This document shows, one piece after another, positions 1 to 9,717 of a stretch of DNA of 64,000 nucleotides. The notes under the pieces were generated by a model. It did not search any database, was not told the origin of the DNA, and was given only the letters and a program-made list of their open reading frames with translations. Each line of letters opens with the position of its first letter. Position 1 is the stretch's first letter. The DNA is taken from assembly GCA_030068145.1 (NCBI GenBank), contig JAPJBO010000851.1, positions 1 to 64,000 of the forward strand, read 5' to 3'. The DNA comes from Diplonema papillatum. Taxonomy: Eukaryota > Euglenozoa > Diplonemea > Diplonemida > Diplonemidae. Position numbers and translations under genes: made by a program.

Positions 1-517
1 TTTGAGCACCGTCGCGACATCATTGAACATACGTTATTGTACCATAACCGTGCTTACTGCACGAGCTCCCAACGTCATGTGGCCCGCGAAACTGCGGCCT
101 CACTTCGGGTCTTCCCCCTTGCGGGCATGCGGAAGGTTCATGCCCAAGTCCAACCCTCTCGGAGTTGGACCATTATACGAGCCAACGTCGCGATGCTTCC
201 CGGCCGACAAATAGGCCAGAAGGGGCGAAGTCACGCCTTATGTGTCACCCAACGTCTCGAGGCCTTGCGCCCGCAACGGGTCTTCCACCAGGCCTCACTC
301 GATCGCCACCTGGCAGATCGAGTGAAAGGCTCAAAAACTGGACACCCACTCACTTATCCTTGTTCCATAGTCCATCCCTATCTCTCTTACCTGTGTCTTG
401 TGTCTCTGTGGCCTGCCTTCCGGCGCGAATAGGCCTGTACCGCCTAACCCGAAAACTCGACGTGCTCTCCCGAGCGCGTAAAGAAAGTGGTGCCTCTTGC
501 AAAAAAAAAAAAAAAAA
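1..517. other. No recognisable gene; ends in a 17-A run
   Basis: I see no protein family in either strand here. The stretch ends in a run of 17 A at 501-517, directly followed by the LINE-derived reading frame. That would fit the A-tail of an older insertion abutting a 5'-truncated LINE, but the left end of such an insertion is outside the window or not recognisable. Confidence 0.4.
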
Positions 518-2025
518 TTCGCAACACCTTCCGCCCGCAGGCCGAGGCCGCCCTTAAGTCCTTTAGAATGCGCCTCAACGCCCTGGTGAAACTTTCGTTC
601 TCGCCGATTGGTCGGTGCTACAGCACAATCCGGACAGCCTACCTCACCTTCGTCGCCGCCAAGTGGAGGTACGGGCTGGGTGTCTGGGGCTGTCTCATTC
701 CTGACGACCTCGTAACGCAGTTTGAGACACTGCACTACAAGGCTGCTTCCTTGATCACCGGTTGCCCTGTTTCCACCAAGCGCGCCGCCCTGCTGGCAGA
801 AGCGGTACTACTGCCGTGGAAGTCGGAAGCTCTCCGTGCGACCGCCAGACTGCGGCAGAAACTGTTGCGTTCCCCTGGAGGGAACGTCCAACAACCCACC
901 AGGTGGCTGAAAGCGGCCAAGGATGCAGAGTACTTGCTCGCACTCCGGTCGGATGATTATCAACCGTCCGCCATCCGCTCGCATGCCCCGTATCCACCAT
1001 GGGGGCCCAAACCCGACATGAGAATCCACCTCGATTTGGCTTCCATTGTCTCCATCAACGACAGCAAGGCGGTCAAGCTCGATCATACCCTCCGGGCGAT
1101 CCGTGCGCTCCCTCCAGCTGATCTCACAATATGCACCGATGGCTCAATGACTGGTGTCGGCAAGCGTGCGGTAGGGGGCGTTGGGGTTGCCTTTTACAAC
1201 AGGTCTGGTCGATTCCTCCGCGGTCTCTCCTATCGGATGATCCGTTGCGCCTCCAGCTGCCATGCCGAACACGAAGCGGTCATCCGTGCGGCGCTACAAC
1301 TCCAGACCGTCCCGTTCAACACGGCCAAAGTGACGGTCATACACCTGCTATCGGACTCCTTGTCTGAAGTGCAGCGACTGCAGAACCCCCGTCACGTTTT
1401 ATGCCGCAACTGGAGGCTGATGAGGGTGCTCGCTTCCCTCCCCCATATTCGTGTGCACGTGATGTGGGTCCCGGCACACTGTGGTTTGGTCGGAAACGAG
1501 AAGGCGGACGACCTTGCGAAGCGCGGCGTCACTTCGGGCACGGCACTACAGGTCCTCGACTACTGGGCTGCCTCCGACCTGCTGAAACAAGCGGTCAACT
1601 GCCCCGTGCTCACTCGGGACTACATGTCTCATCCGCATTACCGTTGCACTGGTGGTCACCGACCTCTCGTGGACAATCGGTGGAATCGGCTCACTCAGGT
1701 AGCGGTTTCGCTGCTTCGAGTCAACCAGTCCCCAAGCGTTCACCTGAGAATGCAAGATTTCTGCGGGCACCTCTGCGCTGAGTCATTTGTCCCCGGACTG
1801 TCGGCATCCAATAAAGGGCACTGCTGGGCTTGTGGCTCCGGCTTCTCCTACGAACACCTATTCACAAAATGCCGGGTCACAGCCAGATACCTCGACCTTC
1901 TCCGTTGGCCGAGGCAGAAATGGACCTTGCGGGACATACTGGGTAGGTATCCCCTGACCGCTCTCCTGATTCTGCGCTTCCATCAGCTTTACGTTGGTGG
2001 ATCCTTCTACAAACTCACTCAGTGA
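518..2025 (+). CDS. LINE polyprotein fragment: RT thumb, RNase H and terminal zinc knuckle
   Basis: About 500 codons are open to a TGA at 2023-2025. The first third has the post-RT 'thumb' signature of I/Jockey/Tad-like LINEs (YGLGVWG, then ITGCPVSTKRAALLAEA). An RNase H domain follows, with the first acidic residue in ICTDGS, a conserved glutamate in HAEHEA, the SDS aspartate, and the closing WVPAHCGLVGNEKADDLA motif. The C-terminus has a C-x2-C-x8-H-x4-C knuckle (CWACGSGFSYEHLFTKC), usual for these elements. The fragment is intact over this length, so it may be fairly young, but without RT it is not autonomous. No genuine start codon is expected because the upstream part is missing. Confidence 0.85.
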
Positions 2026-2500
2026 TTGGATATTTTACAATGTTCTCAGTGATCGGATTACTGTTAGTTCGCCGCTTGTACTCACGAAACGGATTCTGTT
2101 AATGGATTGGTCACAATCTGGTACTGTCTGAATGCTCCTTCTCCCCCTACGTTGTAGACTCAGTTCTGGGCAACACCCCTTCTCTGGCTGACCTAAGTTC
2201 TAGTCCCTCCACATGTCCTCCCAGCCTGCGTTCCATCAACTTTTCGTTGGTGGTCCTTCTACATAACACTAAGAGATTGAATTGATTATTGTCGCTGCCA
2301 CTACAATGTTCGAATCTGATTCGACTGACGATCTTTACCGACAGACAATTTAGCAGCCTAAGGGTAAGCTATTCTAACAACGACTATCTGGCGATGGTGG
2401 CATGAGTCACGGTCGGAGTTCTACTCCATGCACAGGAAGAGTCCGTCCTTCTTCTTTCCTAGTTTGACAAAAGGAACAAAAGAACGACTTGCCCGTACAA
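518..2500 (+). mobile_element. 5'-truncated LINE (non-LTR retrotransposon), 3' part
   Basis: The block holds the C-terminal part of a LINE polyprotein (518-2025) and a probable 3' UTR. The UTR carries an internal direct repeat: the segment around 1976-2060 (CTTCCATCAGCTTTACG) returns diverged around 2228-2330 (GTTCCATCAACTTTTCG). The endonuclease and reverse-transcriptase parts are absent, as expected from 5' truncation during target-primed insertion. Its 3' boundary is uncertain; it must end before the target site of the next element at 2529. Confidence 0.7.
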
Positions 2501-2528
2501 GTAAATGCAGTTCTCGCCCCCTGCATGT

Positions 2529-2533
2529 CTTCC
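2529..2533. repeat. Target-site duplication, left copy (CTTCC)
   Basis: CTTCC lies immediately outside the left inverted end of the element starting at 2534. The same five bases lie immediately outside the right end at 6109-6113. This supports a 5-bp target-site duplication. Confidence 0.65.
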
Positions 2534-2569
2534 TGAGCCAATTCACCTAGCCCCCCTGAAAATGACTTT

Positions 2570-2640
2570 AGCTCGATTACGCGTCGATTACACTCGATTA
2601 CACTCGATTACGCTCGATTACGCTCGATTACACTCGATCA
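2570..2640. repeat. Left subterminal minisatellite, 10-bp units
   Basis: Tandem units of the type CTCGATTACA and CTCGATTACG, about seven copies, start 36 bp inside the left end. The same units in the same orientation occupy the right end of this copy and, as CTCTACTACA variants, of copy 2. They could be binding sites for an element-encoded protein; that is inference. Confidence 0.8.
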
Positions 2641-2812
2641 ACTTTTGGGTGAATTGGGGGGGTACTGCAGTAATTGATTAACGGCGTAACACTCAGGCAA
2701 TCTTGATTGGTCGGTTCAACGTACCCACTAACGCACCTTCTTCCGGGGCTAAAAAGGTGCTGATGACAGGATATTGAAATCGGAATAAAAACAAGAATAT
2801 TAGTCTGAAAAA

Positions 2813-4987
2813 ATGACCGAGACAGGCCGTGCAGCTGGAGACCAGGAAGTTCGGGCTGACTTGCGGAAGCAGGTTGTCGAGTGCGTACGGGCTCGGGTAC
2901 CAGTATCTCGCATTAGCTCGCATATATTCAATTTAGCGCAGCTAGTACTTGGGCCTTTCGGCATTCCGTGCGGGCCAGTTCCAGGCGATAGGGCTGTTCG
3001 CCGAGCGCTTGGTAGGCACCTTGTCCTCGGTGACATGGAGTTTCTGCTCCGGCTTGGGGGTGGTGACTTCGTCATTGCCGGGGATGCAGGAGAGCTTCCG
3101 GGGAGCAAGGATATCCTCTGCCTGACGTTCTCGTACCTGGACACGATGGAGCAGAGGTGGAGGACGCGGCTTGTGCTTGCAGCACTTGTGCGGCAGAAGG
3201 ATCCAGCAACGACGACGAAGTATCTCCAGTACGTGCTGGACTACTTTCAGAAGCTGCAAGAGTCGCTCCTTGCCTTGGGGTTCGATCTCCCTGGCGATGC
3301 ACTGCTCCCAAGGATGAAGAAGGTTGTTACAGACAGAGGCCTCTTCACGACGGCTAGTGAGTTGTACGCCTGTGGGGCCGTCGACGAGGTCATCATGGAG
3401 CCCGTGCATCGCCTGCACCTTGCTGACAAAGCCGTCCAAAAATGTCTGGCGACCGACCTTCCTTTGCGATCACTCATTCCATTGGCGTATGATTTCATCG
3501 CAGGAAACGATGCCTTCCACCACTGGCTGGAAGAAAACGCTGGCGTGAGCCCAGCAGGCGTGTTTTGGGCACCAGTCAAAGCCGGTCGGTTTTCAACACT
3601 GACGGCCGGAGCTTACAGCCTTTCAGAAGAGATTCGGGGAAAACCTCTTGCCGAGTGGGCGCGGCTTTATCTTTCCACGCGGCAAGTCCTGCTGTACGCG
3701 TCCAGCCCAATAGCAAAGAAGCGTGTGCCAAACCGGTTCCTCAAGCTGTATGAGGCCCTCGTGGGCACGTCGTTCCTTCCGAAGCTCCGCGTCCTCCGCT
3801 TGCTGTTCACGTCGCTCTGCTATCCTCTGACGCACTTGCTTTGGCATCTTGACCAGCTCGGCACCGTCAAGGAGGCGTGGTGCAGCATCCTGTGTTGCCT
3901 CTGCAAGAATGTGGGTGACCACGATCTTCAGAAATTGGTCGTGCAGGGCAAGAAGGACTGGTTCGGATGCGTCGTCCCGTTGCAGATCCGAGTGGTGGAA
4001 ACCGCATCCAAGTCGAAGCTGAAGTTCGGTGTTGTGGAACTCGAAGATGTTTTCCTTGTCGAGGACAAGCCTGGTGCAAAGCTATCTGGATACGCAGCAG
4101 CTTTAAAAGACGCCCTCGCTCCCCATCGACAGTCCGACATACCCCAAGAAATTGAGTGTACTGCAGTCTCCGAGGAAGCCGAAGTTCTGGTTGGGCACGT
4201 AATGAAATACGTGCGGCATTTCAAGCGCCTAGAATTCGACAAGTACATCAACATGTCGAATGCAGCCAACGCACCCCCGAACTGCAATCCGAATTTAACG
4301 GAAACCCCTGTAGGTGTGGTGAAGCAGACTGTTGAAGACTGCAAGAACCAGACTGTCACCGATGAGGTACTCAGGGGTATAGCTGTTATTCGAGGAGGAA
4401 ACGAACCTGAGATCAGCGAGTGGCTGCTTCGGGACTGCGCCGTTTCGACTCTTTGTGATACGGTGTACCGTTCATGGGAAAACTGCATTGAAAGGTCCCA
4501 CCGCCTGGCAGACGAGTTCGAAGCACACACCCAGCGAAAACAGAATCTTGCTGATGAAAGCCAGCGCAAGCGCGATGCAAGGGAAGAGATCGCGAAGACA
4601 CGCTTGGAGGCAATCGAGCAGTTGACCCCGAAGGAGATTGCTGAAAACGGCACTCGCGCATGCGTATTGAGTCAAAGCATGAAGCGACGCCTTCCCAAAA
4701 AGGGCAAAATGAGCGACCTTCTCGAAGCCATCATCGCCTTCGACAAGTCCGACTTCAAGCTGCCGACTACCTACGGCAAGGTCGGGCGAAAGCGTCCGGA
4801 GAAGCCCGGGGGAAAGCACTCTGTGAAACGTCGGAAAAAGAACCCTACGGTTAAGGCTGGGAAATCATCGAACAAGTCAGGCAGTAGTACCTCGTCCAAT
4901 GGGTCCGACAATTCCGACGAGTCCGACAATTCTGACGAGTCCGACGAGTCCGACAGCGCCGACGATTCGTCAAGCGCTGACTCCTGA
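2813..4987 (+). CDS. Large protein of the TIR element, candidate transposase (724 aa)
   Basis: This is a complete open frame from ATG 2813 (preceded by AAAA) to TGA 4987. I do not recognise the family. Spacing and motifs resemble an RNase H-fold transposase: an aspartate in FVIAGDAG (residue 91), a second in VVTDRG (174), and RLHLADK (about 200-206) where hAT-like proteins carry a CxxH. I cannot pick the third acidic residue with confidence. The C-terminal quarter is highly charged, with a basic block (SVKRRKK, a likely nuclear signal) and then an acidic Ser/Asp tail built of repeated SDNSDE-type units. Its position between inverted ends makes a transposase the simplest reading. The last part is repeated in copy 2. 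Confidence 0.6.
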   Translation: MTETGRAAGDQEVRADLRKQVVECVRARVPVSRISSHIFNLAQLVLGPFGIPCGPVPGDRAVRRALGRHLVLGDMEFLLRLGGGDFVIAGDAGELPGSKDILCLTFSYLDTMEQRWRTRLVLAALVRQKDPATTTKYLQYVLDYFQKLQESLLALGFDLPGDALLPRMKKVVTDRGLFTTASELYACGAVDEVIMEPVHRLHLADKAVQKCLATDLPLRSLIPLAYDFIAGNDAFHHWLEENAGVSPAGVFWAPVKAGRFSTLTAGAYSLSEEIRGKPLAEWARLYLSTRQVLLYASSPIAKKRVPNRFLKLYEALVGTSFLPKLRVLRLLFTSLCYPLTHLLWHLDQLGTVKEAWCSILCCLCKNVGDHDLQKLVVQGKKDWFGCVVPLQIRVVETASKSKLKFGVVELEDVFLVEDKPGAKLSGYAAALKDALAPHRQSDIPQEIECTAVSEEAEVLVGHVMKYVRHFKRLEFDKYINMSNAANAPPNCNPNLTETPVGVVKQTVEDCKNQTVTDEVLRGIAVIRGGNEPEISEWLLRDCAVSTLCDTVYRSWENCIERSHRLADEFEAHTQRKQNLADESQRKRDAREEIAKTRLEAIEQLTPKEIAENGTRACVLSQSMKRRLPKKGKMSDLLEAIIAFDKSDFKLPTTYGKVGRKRPEKPGGKHSVKRRKKNPTVKAGKSSNKSGSSTSSNGSDNSDESDNSDESDESDSADDSSSADS

Positions 4988-5033
4988 TTAACCATGGGTC
5001 ACTTTAGCTTCTCGTTCCTCTGCTCAAGTAATT

Positions 5034-5668
5034 TTGGCAGGCAAGCAAGCGAACACAGCGGCCCAGCTCGCCGCTAAGTTAACCGGCGCCGACCTGCAAC
5101 CGGCCTTCAAGGTCGGTAAAGGCATCTCGCCCACCGTATCTTGCGTGGGATGCTCAAAGGTGGTGTTCGTCGCCAAGGAGGGGGACAAGGACAAGCTCAG
5201 GCTAGCCCCCTACGAAGCCCACATAAGCGGCTGTGAAAAGGGCGCCGCTCTGCTGGAGAAGACCGCGGTGGCTGCGGTCGAGAAGAAGCGAGGGTCTCAT
5301 TTGCAAGACTCTCGAGTCTTGCAAATGAGACCCTCGCTTCAGCTGCCGCGAAAGAGGATCTGTCCAGCTACAGATCTCTTTTCGACATCTGGAAGAAGCC
5401 GAAGCCGACGAAGCCTGCAGGCACGAGCACAGCCGAAGACAGGGCCTCGGAGCTACCGGATGCTGACCCGCCGGTGGAGCTACCGGATGCTGACCCGCCG
5501 GGGGAGCTACCTGACCAGCCGGTGGAGCTACCGGATGCTGACCCGCCGGCGGAGCTACCTGACCAGCCGGTGGAGCTACCGGATGCTGACCCGCCAGGGA
5601 CTGTCCTGGTGAAGAGGAAGGCAGAGGAGTGCCAAGAGCCGAGGAAGAAGCTCGTCTTTCTGCTGTAG
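5034..5668 (+). pseudogene. Second gene of the TIR element, copy 1, 5'-deleted
   Basis: Homologous to 8701-9261 of copy 2. Compared with that copy, about 570 bp (8134-8704 there) are missing here, so the first 80 codons and the upstream region are gone. The Cys/His motif region survives at 5140-5235. The middle is changed by a 56-bp palindrome (5285-5340). The acidic proline repeat at the C-terminus (ELPDADPP and ELPDQPV units, 5450-5600) has more units than in copy 2. The common end KKLVFLL is preserved. Probably not functional. Confidence 0.6.
5285..5340. repeat. 56-bp palindrome (26-bp perfect arms)
   Basis: Arms 5285-5310 and 5315-5340 are exact reverse complements around the 4-base centre CTCG. 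In copy 2 the left arm's outer part (GAAGCGAGGGTCTCATTT) continues into unrelated coding sequence. The palindrome therefore arose in copy 1 as an inverted duplication of local sequence or a foldback repair event. Confidence 0.9.
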
Positions 5669-5985
5669 TGCTGCAACGCAAGGTGCGGATTTCGTGTGCT
5701 TTCGAGCGGCCTAGCGCTTCTTCTTTTTTCATCATCGTTCATCATCCCGTCTTGCTAGGCTGCTCACAGTCGCTCGAAGATCTTTGTCCCTTTTCGCCAC
5801 CAACTCGCCTGCAGTCCCCGAAAGCTTCCGGTCTCATATGCACATCGCCCACTTGCCTGCGGTTTCCGTCCCTCGTATGCTTATGCTTGGCACTTCTGGG
5901 GCCAGACAGTGGTCAACATGGTCGCCCATGGGCCAGTCAGGGGTCCACCAGTGGTCGAACCCAAAATACTAGTGTCAATCTCGAT

Positions 5986-6085
5986 CACACTCTACAACGC
6001 TCTACTACACTCTACTACACTCTATTACGCTCGATTACGCTCGATTACACTCGATTACGCTCGATTACGCTCGATTACACTCGAT
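5986..6085. repeat. Right subterminal minisatellite of copy 1
   Basis: Tandem 10-bp units grade from CTCTACTACA on the inner side to CTCGATTACG/A near the end, stopping about 20 bp before the right inverted end. Confidence 0.8.
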
Positions 6086-6130
6086 CAGGGGGTAGGTGAA
6101 TTGGCTCACTTCCGTAGTTGCTTACTCAAA

Positions 6131-6218
6131 AAAAAAAAAAGCAACACGTGGCAACGTGGTTGAGTCGCAAGGTGAGCGACTTCGAAGCCACTGACGCGGG
6201 TTCAAATCCCGACGACCG
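6131..6218 (+). ncRNA. tRNA-like sequence (SINE head or tRNA relic)
   Basis: After an A-run at 6128-6140, the sequence TGGTTGAGTCG (6157-6167) resembles a pol III A box. GGTTCAAATCC (6199-6209) is a good B box at tRNA-like spacing. I cannot fold a full cloverleaf with a convincing anticodon, so this is not called a working tRNA gene. The stretch before the B box (GGTGAGC...GACGC) returns in inverse orientation in the last unit of the neighbouring array, near 7380-7425. Confidence 0.45.
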
Positions 6219-6284
6219 ATTATTTTCAAAATTCCGTCGAATTTTTTCGCAGCACTCAGATCGAGCTGCTCGCAAAGGCACTTT

Positions 6285-7610
6285 CTCCAGAACACACGTG
6301 TGCTGCCACGATTTGGACGGAGACGTCAAAGTTCTGTCACTTTGAGAGGTGCACACGACTGATCTCGGCCAGAACACGCTTGTGCCTCCACCTGACTAAA
6401 ATGGAAAAACGTCCAGCTGCCGGGTCTACAGCACCAAATTGCATCCAACAAAATTGCGACCGGCCAGAATACGCTTGTGCGACCAGCTCGCACCCGGCGG
6501 CACAAGCGTGTTCTCGGCAAGAACACACGTGTGCTGCCACAATTTGGACGGAGACGTCAAAGTTCTGTCACTTTGAGAGGTGCACACGCGTGATCTCGGC
6601 CAGAACACGCTTGTGCCTCCACCTGACTAAAATGGAAAAACGTCCAGCTGCCGGGATTGAACCCGCGTCTACAGCACCAAATTGCATCCAACAAAATTGC
6701 GACCGGCCAGAATACGCTTGTGCGACCAGCTCGCACCCGGCGGCACAAGCGTGTTCTCGGCAAGAACACACGTGTGCTGCCACAATTTGGACGGAGACGT
6801 CAAAGTTCTGTCACTTTGAGAGGTGCACACGCGTGATCTCGGCCAGAACACGCTTGTGCCTCCACCTGACTAAAATGGAAAAACGTCCAGCTGCCGGGAT
6901 TGAACCCGCGTCTACAGCACCAAATTGCATCCAACAAAATTGCGACCGGCCAGAATACGCTTGTGCGACCAGCTCGCACCCGGCGGCACAAGCGTGTTCT
7001 CGGCAAGAACACACGTGTGCAGCCACAATTTGGACGGAGACGTCAAAGTTCTGTCACTTTGAGAGGTGCACACGCCCGATCTCGGTCAGAACACGCTTGT
7101 GCCTCCACCTGACTAAAATGGAAAAACGTCCAGCTGCCGGGATTGAACCCGCGTCTACGGCACCAAATTGCATCCAACAAAATTGCAGAATACGCTTGTG
7201 CAACAAGTTCGCACCCGGCGGCACAAGCGTGTTCTCGGCAAGAACACGCGTTTGCAGCCACAATTTGGACGGAGACGTCAAAGTTCTGTTACTCTGAGAG
7301 GTGCACACGCGTGATCCCGGTCAGAACACGCTTGTGCATCCACCTGACTAAAATGGGAAAAACGTCCAGCTGCCGGGATTGAACCCGCGTCTCTGGCATG
7401 CTCACCATCCAGCAAAATTGCGAGCGGACCGGCCAGAATACGCTTGCGCAACCAGTTCGCACCCGGCGGCACAAGCGTGTTCTCGGAAAGAACACGCGTG
7501 TGCAGCCACAATTTGGACGGAGACGTCAAAGTTCTGTTACTCTGAGAGGTGCACACGCGTGATCTCGGCCAGAACACGCTTGTGCATCCACCTGACTAAA
7601 ATGGGAAAAA
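6285..7610. repeat. Tandem array, about 243-bp units with embedded B-box motif
   Basis: Six units start with the AGAACAC(A/G)CGTGTGCTGCCAC-type block near 6289, 6520, 6763, 7006, 7243 and 7490. The two middle units are exactly 243 bp and almost identical. Most carry, on the minus strand, GACGCGGGTTCAATCCCG, which is a tRNA T-arm/B-box. The array keeps a frame open on the plus strand (6380-7297), but no protein family is evident and the frame is best seen as a by-product of a unit length divisible by three. Confidence 0.85.
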
Positions 7611-7730
7611 ATGCTCGGAGCAGGAATCGAACTGCGGGATTTTTGCGAAAAAAATGCCAGGAGCAGGAATCGAACCGTCGGATTTTGCGAAAAAAAGCGA
7701 AGAGCAGGAATCGACTCCGAAAATCTCAGA
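7611..7730 (-). repeat. Three tandem tRNA-3'-end-like fragments
   Basis: Three copies of GAGCAGGAATCGA lie at about 7617, 7660 and 7700. The first two read on the minus strand as TTCGATTCCTGCTC, a tRNA B-box and T-stem, each with an adjacent T/A-rich stretch. They look like tandem tails of a tRNA-derived repeat. Confidence 0.5.
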
Positions 7731-7793
7731 AATTGGGGGGGGGGGGGTCGGTTTTCGTGGAAAATGTCTACCAAAATGTTAATTGTGGCTCCC

Positions 7794-9717
7794 CTTCCCA
7801 AAAAGGGCAAAATGAGCGACCTTCTCGAAGCCATCATCGCCTTCGACAAGTCCGACTTCAAGCTGCTGACTACCTACGGCAAGGTCGGGCGAAAGTGTCC
7901 GGAGAAGCCCGGGGGAAAGCACTCGTGAAATGTCGGAGAAGAATCCTACAGTTAAGGCTGGGAAATCATCGAACAAGTCAGGCAGTAGTACCTCGTCCAA
8001 TGGGTCCGACAGTTACCACGACGAGTCCGACAATTCTGACGAGTCCGACGAGTCCTACAGCGCCGACGATTCATCAAGCGCTGACTACTGATTAACCATG
8101 GGTCACTTTAGCTTCTCGTTCCTCTGCTCAAGTAGTTTTGTTTGCGGTCAGCAGGCTCATTTTCATTCAGACGACGTCCTCATTCTTGCTGCTCTTACAT
8201 AAGCCATCTGGCCTGTACGGGCTCTACGAAAACTCACGGCGTCATATGTTTGTCCCATCTCTCTTGCGTTCTTGTCGTTCTCTATCAGTGGCTGTCGTGC
8301 ATTCGATGCCTTGTCTCGAATGTTGTGTGCGTTCAAGCGTGTGATCTGGTTGTGCTTCGCTTCGTGCTTCATTGATAATCTTTCATCGTGAACTTTATTG
8401 CAGGGGTTTGAATTCTAAGATGCCGCGCGAGAATGAGATCAGCTTCACCATGAAGGTGATTTGGGGGGAGCGCAATACGTCAAAAAGGCACGAGACGCAG
8501 CGGTGCCGATCGCGCGAAGGGAGGGCTTTACTGTCTCCCTAGCCCCCACCGCCGTTCGGTACACGCTGCCGAAATCCGCCGCGCGCCTCGACGACGATGA
8601 CACCGGCATCCGCGAGGTCGTTGGGCCGGCGGACTTGTTCGCAGCAGCCAGAGCGGACGCACGACAGCTTATTGTCGTGCTGGACGCAACCGAGAAGCGG
8701 GCGGCAGGCAAGCAAGTGAACACAGCGGCCCAGCTAGCCGCTAAGTTAACCGGCGCCGACCTGCAACCGGCCTTCAAGGTCGGTAAAGGCATCTCGCCCA
8801 CCGTATCTTGCGTGGGATGCTCAAAGGTGGTGTTCGTCGCCAAGGAGGGGGACAAGGACAAGCTCAGGCTAGCCCCCTACGAAGCCCACATAAGCGGCTG
8901 TGAAAAGGGCGCCGCCCTGCTGGAGAAGACCGCGGTGGCTGCGGTCGAGAAGAAGCGAGGGTCTCATTTCGAGTTGGGGCTCAAGCGCGACGAGAGGAAG
9001 AAGGCGAGCGGCTGCAGCGAAAGAGGATCTGTCCAGCTACAGATCTCATTTCGACTTCTGGAAGAAGCCGAAGCCGACGAAGCCTGCAGGCACGAGCACA
9101 GCCGAAGACAGGCCTCGGAGCTACCGGATGCTGACCCGCCGGGGGAGCTACCTGACCAGCCGGTGGAGCTACCGGATGCTGACCCGCCAGGGACTGTCCT
9201 GGTGAAGAGGAAGGCAGAGGAGTGCCAAGAGCCGAGGAAGAAGCTCGTCTTTCTGCTGTAGTGCTGCAACGCAAGGTGCGGATTTCGTGTGCTTTCGAGC
9301 GGCCTAGCGCTTCTTCTTTTTCATCATCGTTCATCATCCCGTCTTGCTAGTCGCTCGAAGATCTTTCTGTCCCTTTTCGCCACCAACTCGCCTGCAGTCC
9401 ACGTGCTTGCTGTGTTCTTTGTTGCATGCCATGATGTAGAACATCTTCGTCTCGAAAGCTTCCGGTCTCATATGCATATCGCCCACTTGCCTGCGGTTTC
9501 CGTCCCTCGTATGCTTATGCTTGGCACTTCTGGGGCCAGACATTGGTCAACATGGTCGCCCATGGGCCAGTCAGGGGTCCATCAGTGGTCGAACCCAAAA
9601 TACTAGTGTCAATCTCGATCTCACTCTACAACGCTCTACTACACTGCATTCTAATCCAAACTACTACACTCTACTACACTCTACTACACTCGATCAGGGG
9701 GTAGGTGAATTGGCTCA
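7794..9717 (+). mobile_element. TIR DNA transposon, copy 2, left part missing
   Basis: Homology to copy 1 begins at about 7794 (CCTTCCCAAAAAGGGC, matching 4689 onwards) and runs to the shared right end GGTAGGTGAATTGGCTCA at 9700-9717. The left two thirds, including most of the large gene and the left end, are absent. The break abuts a G-run and the tandem array. This copy keeps the central 570 bp that copy 1 has lost, so together they show the family's full layout. The remnant of the large gene (7794-7928) is truncated. Confidence 0.75.
8461..9261 (+). CDS. Second protein of the TIR element, BED-finger-like (266 aa)
   Basis: The frame from ATG 8461 to TAG 9261 is the least damaged copy of the element's second gene. 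Residues 117-147 contain C-x2-C-x22-H-x3-C (SCVGC...AHISGC). This fits the loose consensus of BED-type zinc fingers, which are common in transposase-associated DNA-binding proteins. The C-terminus has acidic proline repeats (ELPDADPPGELPDQPV) and a basic end (VKRKAEE, RKKLVFLL). An ATG at 8420 in another frame starts a good-looking peptide (MPRENEISFTMKV) that runs into a six-G tract at 8461-8467, so the true start is uncertain and this copy may be frameshifted there. A DNA-binding partner of the larger protein is plausible but inferred. Confidence 0.5.
   Translation: MGGAQYVKKARDAAVPIARREGFTVSLAPTAVRYTLPKSAARLDDDDTGIREVVGPADLFAAARADARQLIVVLDATEKRAAGKQVNTAAQLAAKLTGADLQPAFKVGKGISPTVSCVGCSKVVFVAKEGDKDKLRLAPYEAHISGCEKGAALLEKTAVAAVEKKRGSHFELGLKRDERKKASGCSERGSVQLQISFRLLEEAEADEACRHEHSRRQASELPDADPPGELPDQPVELPDADPPGTVLVKRKAEECQEPRKKLVFLL

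Larger units (their letters stand above)
2534..6108 (+). mobile_element. Unfamiliar TIR DNA transposon, copy 1 (3575 bp)
   Basis: The left end reads TGAGCCAATTCACCTA and the right end is its exact reverse complement (TAGGTGAATTGGCTCA at 6093-6108). It is flanked by the 5-bp duplication CTTCC. Just inside each end is a minisatellite of 10-bp units (CTCGATTACA/G) at 2570-2640 and about 5986-6085. The left end also carries an inner inverted copy of the TIR core (GGGTGAATTGG near 2646). The element carries a 724-codon gene and a second, internally deleted gene. A second, 5'-truncated copy lies at 7794-9717, which shows it is a mobile family. A 5-bp duplication does not match hAT (8 bp), PIF (3 bp) or Tc1 (TA); I cannot place it in a superfamily. 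Confidence 0.75.

Noticed and set aside
2534-6108. Polinton or other large virus-like element
   Set aside because: Too small, with no polymerase, integrase or capsid-like gene; short ends and a 5-bp duplication point to an ordinary DNA transposon.
6380-7297. A 305-codon repeat 'protein' across the 243-bp array
   Set aside because: The frame is open only because 243 is divisible by three; comparable frames are open on the other strand and there is no start context or family.
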